From the NCBI GenBank assembly GCA_017163975.1, contig JAFFSR010000221.1, positions 1,922,001 through 1,986,000 on the forward strand: DNA of 64,000 bases, given 5' to 3'. Source of the DNA: Anastatus disparis (taxonomy: Eukaryota > Arthropoda > Insecta > Hymenoptera > Eupelmidae). The translations under genes were made by a program, and so were the position numbers. The notes under the pieces were generated by a model. The model ran no database searches. It was not told the origin of the DNA and was given only the letters and a program-made list of their open reading frames with translations. Shown here piece after piece: positions 1-13,030 of this stretch; positions within the stretch are counted from its first letter, which is position 1; each line of letters begins with the position of its first letter.

Positions 1-191
1 TAATTAATAAAAAAATTTTTATTTTAATAATGAACAAACATATAAAAAGTATAATTTTTCATTATTTCAAAAATATCTTTTAAAAGATAGTTTTACAAAA
101 AAATATTAAAAATAACAAAATTTCTAAATTTTGTTAAAAACAAATTTTTTTTAAAATTAATTAGTTTTTGAACTATTGCAAAAAATTATAT

Positions 192-1003
192 CCCTGATAG
201 AAAATTAACCATTCTTTGATCATAATTGCTAATCGAAGCATGTTAAGGTGGCTCAAGCGATTTTTTCTAAAAAAGTGAAACTATCCAAAATTTGTAATAA
301 AATATTCTTTATATCGTAATATTTCGATATTTATTTTGAAAAATAGAGGTTGACGAACTATTTTTAAAGAAAAAGATGTTTTAATAATTGTAATTAATAC
401 ATGTGCTCTTATGGGACTGAATCATAAATTAGGTTTTACGCTAATATAAAAAAGTACAAGTTAAAATAAAAATTATACACTTATAGTTTGTTTCACGGAG
501 ATCATTTTTCAAGAAGAAAAAAAGGACTTGACGAGGAAATACAAGAGAAAATAAATCTAAAAGAATGCGAAATAGAATTTGCTACACATAATGGCAGCTT
601 CTGCGCATGTGCGTCAGATACAGATGCCATACGTAAAGCTAACGTGCGTTCAGAGTGCTCGAAACCAACAAAACAGCAGGGACGTACCATAGTAAAACTT
701 GTAATGAGAAACAAAACAAAAAATTTTTTTTCTTTTTTATTACTTTTGATTACTTAAAATTGTTTTCTTATCATAAGAAATAATCAATAATACTATTTAA
801 TTAGTTATAATAGCTCTATCAATAAAAACATTTTGATGTCGCAGACAGGGCCCCGCTTGATACGGCACCAAGCGCTTGAGCCACCTTAAAATGACTCTTA
901 TTTAGAAATTTTGTTGAAAGAATTTCCAAAATTTCTAGATAAGTGGCTTTAAAATGCTTAGATCAGCCATTATGACCAAAAAATGATTAATTAACTATCA
1001 GGG
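192..1003. mobile_element. CCCTGATAG-ended MITE carrying a nested TTAA element
   Basis: The outer element begins CCCTGATAGAAAATTAACCA at 192 and ends with the inverse, TTAACTATCAGGG, at 1003. It belongs to the same family as the elements at 13383, 17780 and 23086. Inside it, a second element at 247-885 is bounded by TTAA (243-246 and 886-889) and has inverted ends GGTGGCTCAAGCG / CGCTTGAGCCACC. The related copy at 23086-23256 reads straight through this site with a single TTAA (23137-23140), so the inner element is an insertion. No transposase reading frame is recognisable in it. Confidence 0.75.
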
Positions 1004-1729
1004 AAAATTAATTCATGAACTCTCTCATTACAAGCATTCAAAAAATAAATTTTTTCATCACTATACAAATGTAAAAATTTTTGTATTCAATTATTGATTT
1101 TCTACTTTCAACAGGAGGTTTAATTGACAGCTATAATTTGTAGTTCATAAAAATTTAATATTGGAAAATTTGGAAACATATTATCCCTTTAAATATAAAT
1201 TAATATTATCTCTGTAAAATTTCATGTTCCCTTGAAGATTATTCCTTTGAAATAATATAATTTAAAATTCGATCATTTTGGGTCTTAATAATAATAAAAA
1301 GATAAGGTTTAAATAGAATTTATGTATCTTAAAAAAACTGTCGGCAAAGCTACATGAAATTTTACAGGACTAAATATTAATTACAAAATGTGCAAATCAA
1401 AACAGTGGATTATTATTCATCAGAGTTTCAATAAAAAATTAAATTTCTTATTATTATATTATTCGTATATTTTAAATAAATATCTTCACAAACCTCGCAT
1501 TTAATCACAAAGCATAAAAATGAAGAAATTCTTTTTATTTTAGGTTGAACAATAAAAATTTAGAATTAAATTTCATTTCTTATATTTTCATTTTAAGTAT
1601 TTCATACATAAAGACACTGAGAAAATTATACAAACCATAGTTATGCTTTACACAAAATATATTACATCCGTTTAATTAATATTCTATTCATATTGAATAA
1701 AAAATGTTTTTTTTTTTTTTTAATTATTT
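1004..1729. other. AT-rich spacer, no gene seen
   Basis: This is the 3' flank of cadherin-like gene A. It is AT-rich with homopolymer runs. I see no coding exon, RNA gene or clear repeat. It probably holds the 3' UTR of gene A, whose stop codon is at 1732-1730 on the minus strand. Confidence 0.5.
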
Positions 1730-4700
1730 TTATCTAATATTTTTATAAAGGACCAAATAACCAATGTAAACTAAAAGACCAACTATAACAAGAGAAAGCA
1801 TTATTGTCGCCACCATGTATCCACTTGAGCTACTTTCTTCATCTGATTGTTTATCACAAATTACTGGTGAGACATTTGCGTCAACTGGGACTCCTAGAAA
1901 ATTAAATAATATTATTAAACAAATGAAAATTTTCCTAATAGTTTTTCAATTATCATGTGATTTTTGAAAAAATTGTTTTCCTTCATACCCGTGCCGGAAC
2001 TTCGCCTAAAAGTGCCTCTCGTGCGGCAGGGAACGGGCAAATTACATTCACGTTTTTCTTTACAGTCGCATGCTCAGAAGCTACTGCGCACCTTCATACT
2101 ATAGCAGTTTCGGTCGCTTCACTGTCTGCTGTATGTGTTCCGAGTATATCTATATATACACCACATGTCTAACCTTTGTTATTATACATCTAACATTGTT
2201 AGACTTATGAATGTTAAAATTATGAAATACACACACATGATAATTACACGCGTTCTTTTTTCATATGAATTATGATTTGAATATTTACTATGTATCCTAT
2301 GTTAGCAGCTATAAGATACACATGTTCGGTTTTCTCACATTTCTTACGTACATACACAACATTTTTTTAACCCAAATTATTTTTTTCACGACACTTACAA
2401 CACGTTTTTAGACACTTCAGAAATTAAAACACAAATAAAATTCTTAAATATTCATGTTCTTAGATGTATTTTTTTGTTTCATTACACATTTTATTTATTT
2501 GAAATATTAAATAAAACGAATTATTTATTTTCGATTCTTTCTTTCTTTCTGTCTTTCTCTCTCTCTTTCACGCTCTCAACATATGCTATAGTTGCTTACG
2601 CATGCGTGCTACAACAAACTAAAGCATCAAATGACTTTTCACTCAAAGTCGTTTTCGATGTATTTTTTTACTTAAAAATGGATTTTTATCTTTTTGGGAT
2701 GGCGAAGTTCCGGCCGGGCATGAAGGAAAATCGTATACGCTCCTCGGCACGAAAAAGGCTCATCATATGCGCGTGTTTTGCTTTGCTCGGCTGACGCCTC
2801 GCAAAGCAAACTTACACGCGCATGTAATGAGCCTGTTCCGTACCTCGGAACGTAATATACTATTTTGTTCCTTAATATTATGAAAATATTAATCCTTTCT
2901 ACTTATATGACACGCCAAAGCTTTAAGAGAAATGTTATCAACAGCCAAATTAAATTTTTTTTTTCATATTTACTAGTCTTTGAGATAGTTTATAACTAAA
3001 TGTATAGTAATGTGCTTTACCAAGAAGTTGAAATACATCTCTGACTTTTCAAAGTTTCACAGATTTACTCAAAACAAATAATATAAATATAATTTAAAAA
3101 ATCTTACTAGGTAGTATAACATGAAGTACAGTTTGACCTTCCGATTGATGGTTAATTGCCTATATGATTTGAAAAAAAAAAAATTAGTAAATATTTTAAT
3201 GAAATAATTAGCAAATATTAAACAACAACTTTATAAACATAACTCACTGCTAAAACTACAGAAATTTCTTTTTGAAGTAAAAATTTTTCATTAACATTAA
3301 CTAACTCGACGTAAGTATCAATACCAGAACTACCCAGTGAACCACTATGTGTCAGTTTAAAATTTTTTTTGTTTTCTGCAACAAAACAATCATTAAAGTT
3401 TTAATGTACAACAATTTTAATAATATAAAAATTTTCATCATTTTCATGATCATATTTACCATCTGATGTTTCCTTGATTTCAAATTTAACGCTTTCCCTG
3501 AATCCACGGTCCAAAGTGACATTTTTGTTTCCCAAAAATTGTAATTTAGTATTATTAACCTAGGCTCAGGTAAAAATTATTATAATTTACATATTCATCA
3601 TACTATATAAATAAAAAAATGATTGACTCACTTTTTTATAATCCAAATTCGTCAGATTAGCGATGTAAATTTGATTAGAAAATCGGGGATGCGAATTAGC
3701 TTTATCGATGCTTATTGTTATGGTTGTACTTGTATTTCTAGGAGGTACGCCAGAATCCTGAAAATCATTGATTTTTATATTGTAATTTGCACATGAAATA
3801 TATTTATAAGTTTAATGAATGAAATATTAAATTTTTGTCATTAATTTATTAACAACTATAAAATTCCCAGCTCAAAGGATTTTATTTGACTTTGCATTAA
3901 TTAAATTAATATACTGAATTTGGTTAATGGATGGTCAAATCAAGTCATTTTAACGTGTTTTAATTATATAAAAATTTTATTATCTCCAATTAGATGTACA
4001 ACTTACCGTCGCATGCAGAACTAAAGAAATATCCTTTTCCAAATCTATGGTATCTGTAGTCGTAAATATGGCGAGATGCGTTTTTTTATCTTTTTCATTT
4101 CGTCCGCTTGATTTAATTCCAAATCCAGTAACGTTTTTATCAAATTCGAATTTTATTTCTTTATTTGTAAGGTCAACGTCCTTACCTATGATCACTGGGT
4201 CAAATGTAAATCCTTTTGGTAATGGCATTGGTAATTTAAAATTGTAAGGTGTATTTAAAAATGTTGGATCATGATTGTTTGTATCCTTAATAGGAATCGT
4301 GATTTTCTAAAAAAAAATTTAGATTATTATTTGGAATATATTTGTTGATATTTATGTATTTGCGTAATCGTATACTTACGAGATATCTTTCATTTTGATT
4401 TGGATAATTTCCGCATGAAAATCTCACATTTACAGTAATTTCCAGCGCTGTCTATAATTATAAAATTATTTATTAAAATTTCATTTGATTTTCAGTTGAT
4501 AAAAAATAATAAAAATTAATTTAAACATTTCTTAACTCTAAAAAATATTCAAATATTTCAAAAAATTTATACCTCCCTATCCTCGTAACGATCAAACGAT
4601 GCTCCTGTTTTTATTATCAAATCATCATTTCTATCTTTATCTATGTTAATATAATTTTGGTTTCCATCAATATAAACGTATCTGACATTTTTAGTTTTAT

Positions 4701-5400
4701 ACTTAAATAAATGTGCGCCTATTTCGGTGGTATCTTTAACTTCACCTAATTTGATACCATTTTCCCATTCAGCATCACTCAACTCTTTGTCGTCTTTGTA
4801 TACAATACAGTTCTCCTTATCTTTAGTATTGAAAAGAATTCAAAAAATTTAATTAGTTTTGTTCTTAAGTTATAGTATAATAATCATTTGAATAAAATTT
4901 TCATGTGTATTGTGGATTAATATCTAAGAATAACTATTAGATTCAAACACCTCTGTTTTAAATGCAAGTTAAAAACAACTTTTTCGAACTCAATTTATTT
5001 CGTTTTTCTTTAATTCCGAATTTTCAAAATGATCATATAATAGTTTTTAAACTACTTTAGATTACACGTTTGTATTATTTTTTTTATCAAAGAAATTTTA
5101 TTTAAAAATTTCAATTAATGTAATTTGTAAATCTTCAATTTGAGGATTTTATTTGAAAAGAAAACGAATTAATTAATAATATAATGATTTTTTTATCGTC
5201 TTATTTTAAAAAGTATTTTGATATAATTTATATTCATGACGAGATATTGTAGAAAGAAATGATAAGTGTATTAAAAAGTGCGCGTTAAAAATAAATAATA
5301 AATCTATAAGATTAAAAAAAATGTGTACTTTACTTTCATCTCCTTTGATTGGCAATAAAAATATGCAAATAACTATCAAATAGTTGTAAATAAACTTCAT
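1730..5400 (-). CDS. Cadherin-like membrane protein, tandem copy A (9 exons, 418 aa)
   Basis: Exons, from the start: 5400-5334, 4820-4573, 4451-4380, 4306-4007, 3757-3632, 3559-3460, 3375-3248, 3159-3108, 1893-1730. All junctions are GT-AG and the phases (1,0,0,0,0,1,0,1) keep one frame. The start is the ATG of MKFIYNYLIVICIFLLPIKG, a signal peptide. EC module 1 spans exons 2-3 and ends in the cadherin-type linker DTNNHDPTF. EC2 (exons 4-5) has GKDVDL, a LEKD segment and ATDSGVPPR, then the weak linker DKANSHPRF. EC3 covers exons 6-8. Exon 9 encodes a stalk, one membrane helix and a tail ending YKNIR. Exon 3 is 9 nt longer than in copies B-E. There is no catenin-binding tail. A surface adhesion or recognition role is inferred; the specific function is unknown. 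Intron 8 is enlarged by insertions. Confidence 0.85.
1974..2735. repeat. Inverted-repeat element in intron 8 of copy A
   Basis: The left arm, about 1974-2008, reads TTTTCCTTCATACCCGTGCC and continues to GGAACTTCGCC. Its near-exact inverse is at about 2699-2735. The interior (about 700 bp) is AT-rich with a few GC-richer patches and CT runs and has no recognisable coding domain. The arms suggest a non-autonomous DNA transposon, abutting the hairpin element that follows. I could not define a target duplication. Confidence 0.5.
2728..2866. repeat. GC-rich hairpin element, type 1
   Basis: The inner stem pairs GGCTCATCATATGCGCGTG with CACGCGCATGTAATGAGCC around a loop rich in GCTTTGC. The outer stem pairs CCTCGGCACG with CGTACCTCGG. 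The right end, CGTAATATACTATT, matches the right ends of the hairpins at 11195, 15505 and 25700. It stands out from the surrounding AT-rich DNA by composition. Confidence 0.6.
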
Positions 5401-5495
5401 TTTGATCACACTTAATATTAAATGTAGTATTACTGGTTATTTCCCACACACTGAAAATTGATTGTATGATGTATTACTCTAAACCTTATTGTAAT

Positions 5496-5535
5496 TGATA
5501 AGCTTTTGATAATGGCGATATTCATATTTATCAAA
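5496..5535 (-). promoter_or_regulatory. Conserved upstream GATA-type palindrome, copy A
   Basis: About 96-135 bp upstream of the copy A start, the plus strand reads TTGATAAGCTTTTGATAA, then a spacer, then GATATTCATATTTATCA. This holds several GATA motifs (TGATAA/TTATCA). The same block sits at the same distance upstream of copies D and E. Conservation across paralogues in otherwise drifting AT-rich DNA suggests a promoter element. GATA-factor binding is an inference. Confidence 0.5.
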
Positions 5536-5929
5536 AGAACGAATCTATTATAATAACAATTTTTAATCTAATCGAAATTTATCACGAATACGTGTTCTTT
5601 CCTGCTGATTTTAAAAAAAGCAATGAATCATGAGTATACTTGAATATTTCATTTTATTTTATACAATGAAATTAGAAAATTCGTTTCATTTTTTAATTTT
5701 TTTTATGATTTTTTATTAATTTGGATGTTTATGTTAGTGCGAAACTAAATTAATGATTCATAAATAAGTAATAATTAATTTTTATAATTTTGAACAATCT
5801 AAAGGCGTTTTCATAAGATTGAAAAAAGTTAAAACTGCAAAATATTAAAATATTTTCTTCAGATTATTTTACAAAATTTTATATAATCTAAAGAAACAAC
5901 ATTTTTGTGTTACTGCTTATTATAATATA

Positions 5930-7058
5930 TATATAGAATAACACAGGCACAGTAATTGACGCTGCTGTGCCTTTAAAATGACGACAAAAGCGTATTGTTT
6001 AATAACGAAATCCATCATTATTTAAGATATTCATTTTTTACCAATAAAACAAATCAATTATTGGATTATCGTCTATTTACCTAAAAATCTCTATGTTGCA
6101 ACATGAAGTACAGCATAAAAAGAGGGGAGACAGTATCTCACGCATTTACCTTATCCGAATTTTAGAATTATTTGTAGAGTGGTTCAAACAGAGTTTTCAA
6201 TATACAGAATTAAATCTAAATTTTTTTAGTATTGACATTGGTAATTTATGATAAGGTAGATTTTAAAATGTTGAATCGTGGTCGTTATTATAGTGAATAT
6301 GAATTTTAATTTACTTTTAAAGAAAAAATAAAAATATTTTATGACACTGTTAAAAAAATTTCATAAGTAGAGAAAATTTTTACTTTACAATTATGGTTAG
6401 CGTCATTATAATCTTGAGAACCGTAGAGTTTTATGAATACATGACGTTAAATATTATACATAATATATTTTTAAATACATCGATAAAATGCGAAATCAAT
6501 TCAATTTCACTGTAATAACCAATATTCATAATTTTCTAGTAAATTTTATAGAAAAGTTCTCTCCATGTAGTTTTTATATTACTTAATGAATTGTAGATTC
6601 ACTTACAAGTTCTCTCAGTTTTAACCTCACGTTTAAATTTTGTTATGAGAAGATGTAAAACACTATGATGATTATTTAGTTAAATTTTCAAATAAATTTA
6701 TTTCATTAGTTTTTAAGATATTTAGAATCCTGTACAAAATCGAAAAATTTTAATAAATAATTTTGAAACCCAAAATTTTCCATAACTAATCAATGAATTT
6801 ATTGAAAAATTTAACTGAATTATCTTTATGGTATATACAACGAGCTAATGCATTTTTTACTGAAAATTTTACAATAAAATGGAAAGATAATCAATATTTA
6901 CAGAAGAATATTTACAATAATTTTGTAGCAATTAATGAAAATCAAATAAATAATGACTTTTAGAATCTACCAACCCTAATAAATGTTGAAACATTAAAAA
7001 TAATGTACACCTTGTGATCTTTGTAAGACTCAAAATCATTATCTAATTTAATTATCAG

Positions 7059-7090
<32 letters not shown>

Positions 7091-7200
7091 AAATGTTGCA
7101 TGTGTACTTTTAAATTCAAATTATTTTTTAAATCTGTGGTATCTACAATTTTCCGTGAATTCATATCAACTTTCCATTCACATAAAATTTTTTGTTGTTT
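5930..7200 (-). pseudogene. Decayed relic of a cadherin-like copy between A and B
   Basis: Several pieces line up with exons of the array in the right order. Positions 6236-6310 resemble the start of exon 4 (plus-strand text GACATTGGTAATTTATGAT and GTTGAATCGTGGTCGTTATT). Positions 6591-6612 resemble the exon 3 donor region (TTGTAGATTCACTTACAAG). Positions 7003-7090 resemble the end of exon 2 (GTACACCTTGTGATC, then AATCATTATCTAATTTAAT), followed by an expanded ATT triplet run. No open frame remains and exons 5-9 are not visible. The relic suggests at least one additional former copy. Confidence 0.55.
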
Positions 7201-7611
7201 TCATCGTGAACATTACAGATTTTTTTATATAAAAATTAGAATAGATACATTCAAGTTTATTGATAAATTATAGTAAGTAATCATTTTAATTAAAAATTTC
7301 AATAAAAATAATTTGCAAATATTTAATCTGAGCGTTATATTTTCAAAAAAGCGTTTCAAATAATTTCTATTTGTTGACCTTTAAACTCTTCGGTTTTTAA
7401 TAAACTTACTTTAAAATAAAACGATTTATCCTGAGTTTTATTTAAAAATATTCTTAAATAACAAAGTCATTACCTTGTGTCAAAAGATTATAGAAAGAAA
7501 TTATGTGTATTAAAAACTATGCGTTTAAAATATAAAATATATTATCACATTCTTTTAATTAGCATTACGATTATACAATATGAAAAAAAAAATGTTATAG
7601 TTAAATTATTT

Positions 7612-10600
7612 TTATCTAACATTCTTATAAAGGACCAAATAACCAATATAAACTAGGAGACCAACTATAACAAGAGAAAGTATTATTGTCGCTATCATAT
7701 ATCCACTTGATGAGTTACTTTCTTCAACTGGTTGTTTATCACAAATTACTGGTGAGCCACCTGCATCAACTGGAACTTCTAAAGAATAAAATTCGTCATT
7801 ATTATTAATCATTTATAACTTCATAACTAATTAATTTTCTTGAAACAAATTATTATGATACATTTGGATTAAATAAATTTTTTTTGTGAGTTTGGGAAAA
7901 TAATTTTACTTCTACAAATTGATAATAATTAATATTTGAATAAATAATATAAAATGATTCCAAAAGTATATCTATAATGGTGAATGATATAAGTAAATTT
8001 TACACTTATATAAGACATTATATAAATGAATAAATAGAACTTTGAAAATTCAAATCTAAAAAAAATGTAATTAAACTCCATGGTGATATATATACATACA
8101 TACAACTATCATATAGCTAACTATCGAATTCTTCATCATAAAATCAGTCACTTCTTTATAGTAATGTAGAGTTGACTTTCGAATAATATTATAAAATAAA
8201 TAAAAATTTTTCAATTGATGTGAAATTAAAAAGTTAACATTCTAAATAATTCAGAAAATCAGGAAAATTGTTTCCCGAACCTTTGATCAAATATATTTTT
8301 AATTATGAATTCTTGATCATAAAGTTGAGTAAATAGATAATTTGAAATGTTTAGTTTTTAATTCTTATAAATTCATAAAAAGTTTTACAATTACTATATA
8401 ATATTCGAGGAAATCGTCACTTGTTTAATAATATCATTAAAATATTAAACTTATCTATGTACTTTTCTTAAATCGGCTTTATGATGAAGAATTTAAGTCA
8501 TATTAGAACTATAACATTACAGTAGAAATGTTAGGCTAATTGAATGTCTTTGTTACGTCTTTAAAACATTACTTCCCCGTAACGTTTTCTGACGTTTTCA
8601 AGATCACTCCCAACTATTTTTACTGTAATTTATTTTATTAGAAAGATGAAAAACATCTTCAAATTTTAAAAGTTCTCTTGATTTACACAAATAAAGTAAT
8701 ATATAAAACCAAAAAAGTCATACTAGGCAGTATAATGCGAAGAACAGTCTGAGCTTCCGATTGATGGTTGATTGCCTATATAAATTAAAAATGAATAATT
8801 ATTTCAGTAAAATTATCAGAAAATATTGATTAAAAACTACATTATAAATAGAACTCACAGTCAAAACTACAGAAATATCTTGTTGACGCAAAAATTTTTC
8901 GGTAATGTTCACTAACTCAACGTAAGTATCAATACCATAATCGCCCAATGCACCACTATGCGTCAATTTTAAATGCTTCTTAATTTCTGAAACATAACAA
9001 TTATACTTTTCGCGTATAACAATTTTAATAATATCAATATTTTTATCATTTTAATGATTGTATTTACCATCTGATGTTTCCTTGATTTCAAATTTAACAA
9101 GTCCCTCAAATCCACGGTCCAAAGTGACATTTTTGTTTTCCAAAAATTGTAGTTTAGTATTCTCAATCTACACTCATTTGAAATTAATTGTAACTTACAT
9201 ATTCGTCATGCTATTATTTAAAAAATGATCAACTTACTTTTTTATAATCCGAATTTGTCAGATTTGCTATATAAATTGGATGAGAAAATCGAGGATGAGA
9301 ATTGGCTTTATCGATGGTGATTGTTATACTTGTGTTTGCTGTTCTTGGCGGTACACCAGAGTCCTGAAAACAATTAATTTTTATTTTGCTATTTGCACAT
9401 GCCGTATATTTACTAGAAATGTGCGAGTAACGCGAACTACGAGTAATTCGAACAAATTACTCGACACGACAAGCTCGAGTCGAGTCAAGTATTAACTCGA
9501 ACTTTCCGACTTACTCGAATTTATCGAGTTATTCGAAAAAATATGAACCACACGAATAACTGGAGTTACTTGAATGACTCGATTTATTCGAATGACTCGA
9601 GCTACTCGATTAACTCGAACAACTAGATTATATTATTCTGTGGTATTTAATTCTCATTTATACGAAAAAAAATGATTTTTTTATTCATTTTTTCATTAAC
9701 TTGCTGTGAGTTCTGTCTATACGTCTATTCAGAAGGAATATTAGAATAACTTTTAAATTAACTTTGAGTCGAGTATTAAGCTCGAACTTTATGAATTACT
9801 TGAATCTACTGAGTAACTGGAGTCATCCGAGTAACTCAAATTACTCCAGTAATTCATATTTCTTCGAGTTGTTCGTATTTTTTCGAGTAATCAAGAATCT
9901 CGATTACTCGACTCGAACTCGAAGAACAAACTCGACTTGACTTGACTATTCGAGTACTTGCACACCCCTAATATTTACACTATGCTCGATTCAACTATCA
10001 TAATCAATGGTATACAGACTTATTTATTTTAATGTTTTTTATTATTGAATATGTTAGAATTACCATCAAATAAAAATGTATTTACCGTTGCATACAAAAC
10101 TAAAGAAATATCCTTTTCCAAATCAATCATATCTGTAGTCATAAATACGGTCGGATGATTTTTTTTATTTTTTTCATCTCTTCCACTTGATGAAATACTA
10201 AATCCAGTTACGTCTTTATCAAATTCGAATTTTATTTTTTCATTTGTAAGATCAACATCTCTACCCACGATTTTTAAATCAAATATAAATCCTTTTAATA
10301 ATGGCATTGGTAATTTTAAATTGTAAGGCGTATTTAAAAATGTTGGATCATGATTGTTTGTATCTTTAATAGGAACTGTAATTTTCTAAAAAGAAAAAAA
10401 AATTATATTGTTGTTAAGAATAAGTAAGAATATTTATAGCACTGCGTGAGCTAAATTCGCGTTTTCTACACCATTTAGCGGGAGCTAAATACAACTTTTT
10501 TGAACTGTGTAAAAAAGTACTACCGTCAGAAATTTCGCACTTTATTATACTGTTCAAAAAAGTAATATCGAAATCACGCATCACAATCACTCTTTGTATA

Positions 10601-13030
10601 TATATTAATACGTAGAAATGTCTTTTCACACATGATAATACGTAGAAAATCAATCAAAAAATATAAATACTTTAATAAAGAATTGAAAACATCAAGAAAA
10701 TCAAAACTATAGTTTATAAATTACTGTTGTGCCGTGAGTTGTCGAAACAAAACATCTGTGAGCGGCGCGCATGCGTGTACAGTGTGTACGGCCTAAGAAT
10801 GAGAAAGAAAGAGATAGCTGTACGAACAATAAACTAGATGCTTTGCTTTGTCTGACCTGTGTATACATAAATCTAAATAATCGGCAAGTTCTCTTTTTAT
10901 CATATTGTATTTAATTAATAAAATATCACTGACATCAATACTTATTTGATATAATTTCTCAATCTAAGAATATTTTTGATATCGTTTTTGCTTTTTTTGT
11001 TTGCGATGGGTCTATCATTGATAATAAATAGTTTTACTTTTTTTCGATTTATCATTCGTGGTGTGCATAGTTTTACTGATATATAGAATTCGTTTTTATT
11101 TACGAATTATCATTCGTGGTGTGTATAGTTTTTGATAATATTGATTTTCTGGGGTATTAATTACGTGTGGCGAATTTATCTCACACGTGCTATAAAATAA
11201 TATACGATACGTGTGCTCGAAGTGGTCCTCTTACACGACGTGCATAGCACCCTCGCTGCGCTCGGGCGCTAACTGCACGCCGTGTAAAAAAGGACCACTT
11301 AGAGCACGTGTATCGTAATGTACTATTATGTATTTGTATGACCGCACACTTACAAGATCTCTATAATTATCATTACCGCAACGGAATGTCGTTTTTGTAA
11401 TAATTTCCAATTCTGTCTAAAATTATAAAAAAGTTTACAAAATTTTATAATATAATCTATGAAATCTAATAGAAGATTTATGTGAATATTTCTTGGTTAA
11501 TAAAAATGTTTAAATATTTGAAAAAATTTATACCTCGTGATCCTCATAAGAATTAAAGTCTTCATCTGTTTGGATTGTGAAATTATGACTGCGTTCCTCA
11601 TCCATATCTATTTCTAAATAGTCTTCTTGTCCACTGGTACGATAATCATAAAGGTAATTAATATTTTCAGTTCTGTACTCCAATATGCGCACAAAATTTT
11701 CTGTGGTGTCAAGAATTTCATTGATTTTAATACCATTTTCCCAATCAGCATCATTCAACCTTTTACCGTCTTTTATAACAATGCAGTTCTTTTCATCTTT
11801 TTAAATAAAAAAATTCAAATTAACGTCATTAGTTTACATGGTAAAGTATGTTAAAATAAACATTTGAATATAATTTGCATTGATGATATTTTTTAATATG
11901 AGATTAAGAGAAATTTTTATATCTGTGTGGTCCTGTATTAAAGGTGAAATTTCGATAGATTTCAAATAGTTTTTTCAAAGGCAAGTAAATAAAAATTACC
12001 TTACGCATATTTTAATAATTATTTTAATTTACTATTTATATTAAAATATAGATTTATGTATGTCTTGCATTAGAATAACATATTTTAATTTTAGAAATTT
12101 AGAACAAATGAAAACGATATTGTTTATATGATATTTTTCCAAATTTTTAATAAAAAGTCAATAATACAGTGCATTTTTCATATATGTATCAATTTCTGTC
12201 CTTGTTTCGCGTAGAATTAATCTTCTTTCCAGTTTACGTTACATGTCATTTTAATAAATCCAACTAACTGTTCCACATGTTAAATTTCATTATTTTTATG
12301 GTTCGTAAATAAACATAGTTCTATATTTTAAACGTAAATATCAATAATTTTGTATTGTTAACAAATAAAATTTAAAGCAAAAGGTATTTAGTAATCAAAA
12401 AAATTTATATCTTTCTTTTTACTTCTCCAGAAAATGATTTACATGCATTTACTAAAATAACTCAATAAGCATTAAAAAAAAAACAAATTTTTATCATTTG
12501 ATATATTGAAATTCAATGATTGATGCATGCACTACCGAAGATAGTAACTAAGGGTACAGAGATATAACGAAGGCAATTCATAAAAGAATTTTTCCATTTT
12601 CATTGCAAATAAATGAATAATTTTTTAATTGTCAAAAAGACTTTTTCATGTAAAAATAGATATAAACCAAAAATAAATGCTTCTAAAACACCGTACGAAA
12701 GTTATTATATCAAATAATCAATAAATTTTTAAGCAAACTGGCTTCAATGCCGCAGTATTATGGCCTCATGCTCAAATTCTTAATTTTTAAACTAATCATA
12801 TCGAATAAACTATATTTAAAGGCTTTAAAAAATATTAGTTGGAAATCTTTAGCAAAATGTTCATAAATTATTAGAGGAAGAACTTATATATAAATTTAAA
12901 ACATACCGAAACAAATGTTTAACAATAAAAATATGTGTATTTTACTTTAATTACCATTTTCACTTTGAACTCCATCGATTGACCATATGAATATGCAAAT
13001 AACTGTTAAATAGTTGTAAATATACTTCAT
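7612..13030 (-). CDS. Cadherin-like membrane protein, tandem copy B (9 exons, 424 aa)
   Basis: Exons: 13030-12955, 11796-11534, 11416-11354, 10385-10086, 9363-9238, 9167-9068, 8986-8859, 8775-8724, 7778-7612, all GT-AG and in frame. The product is a signal peptide (MKYIYNYLTVICIFIWSIDG), three EC-like modules and a C-terminal membrane helix with tail YKNVR. EC2 carries GRDVDL, LEKD and ATDSGVPPR. One Cys in exon 2 and one in exon 3 are conserved in all copies, as is a stalk Cys (VIC). The exon 1 donor used by the other copies would read into TAA here. An upstream GTAATT donor of the same phase avoids this, so exon 1 probably ends at 12955. Introns 3 and 4 are enlarged by a hairpin element and a hAT MITE. 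Length matches the siblings, so I call it intact. Confidence 0.82.
9414..9970. mobile_element. hAT-type MITE in intron 4 of copy B
   Basis: The 557-bp element is flanked by an exact 8-bp duplication ATATTTAC (9406-9413 and 9971-9978). Its inverted ends are TAGAAATGTGCGAGTA and TACTTGCACACCCCTA. An 8-bp duplication with TAGGGGTGTGCA-like ends is typical of hAT elements. The interior is made mostly of ACTCGA/TCGAGT words on both strands, with a central AT-rich stretch. There is no transposase frame, so it is non-autonomous. Confidence 0.85.
11195..11328. repeat. GC-rich hairpin element, type 2, in intron 3 of copy B
   Basis: The long inverted repeat pairs TACGATACGTGTGCTC with GAGCACGTGTATCGTA and AAGTGGTCCT with AGGACCACTT. 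Its loop contains CACCCTCGCTGCGCTCGGGC. The right end TACTATTA and the loop resemble the elements at 15505 and 25700, although the stems differ in sequence. Confidence 0.65.

Noticed and set aside
488..757. Open frame on plus strand inside the nested TTAA element
   Set aside because: It has no family character, lies inside a non-coding repeat and has a similar-sized frame on the other strand.
1957..2172. Short frame in intron 8 of copy A
   Set aside because: It falls within the inverted-repeat element and shows no domain or splice context.
6999..7090. CRISPR-like or tandem repeat around the ATT run
   Set aside because: It is a simple triplet expansion within a decayed exon; there are no spaced repeats.
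7612..7812. Reading the copy B end as a separate small membrane protein
   Set aside because: It is the last exon of copy B: the acceptor at 7779-7780 and phase match exon 8, and every array gene has the same exon.
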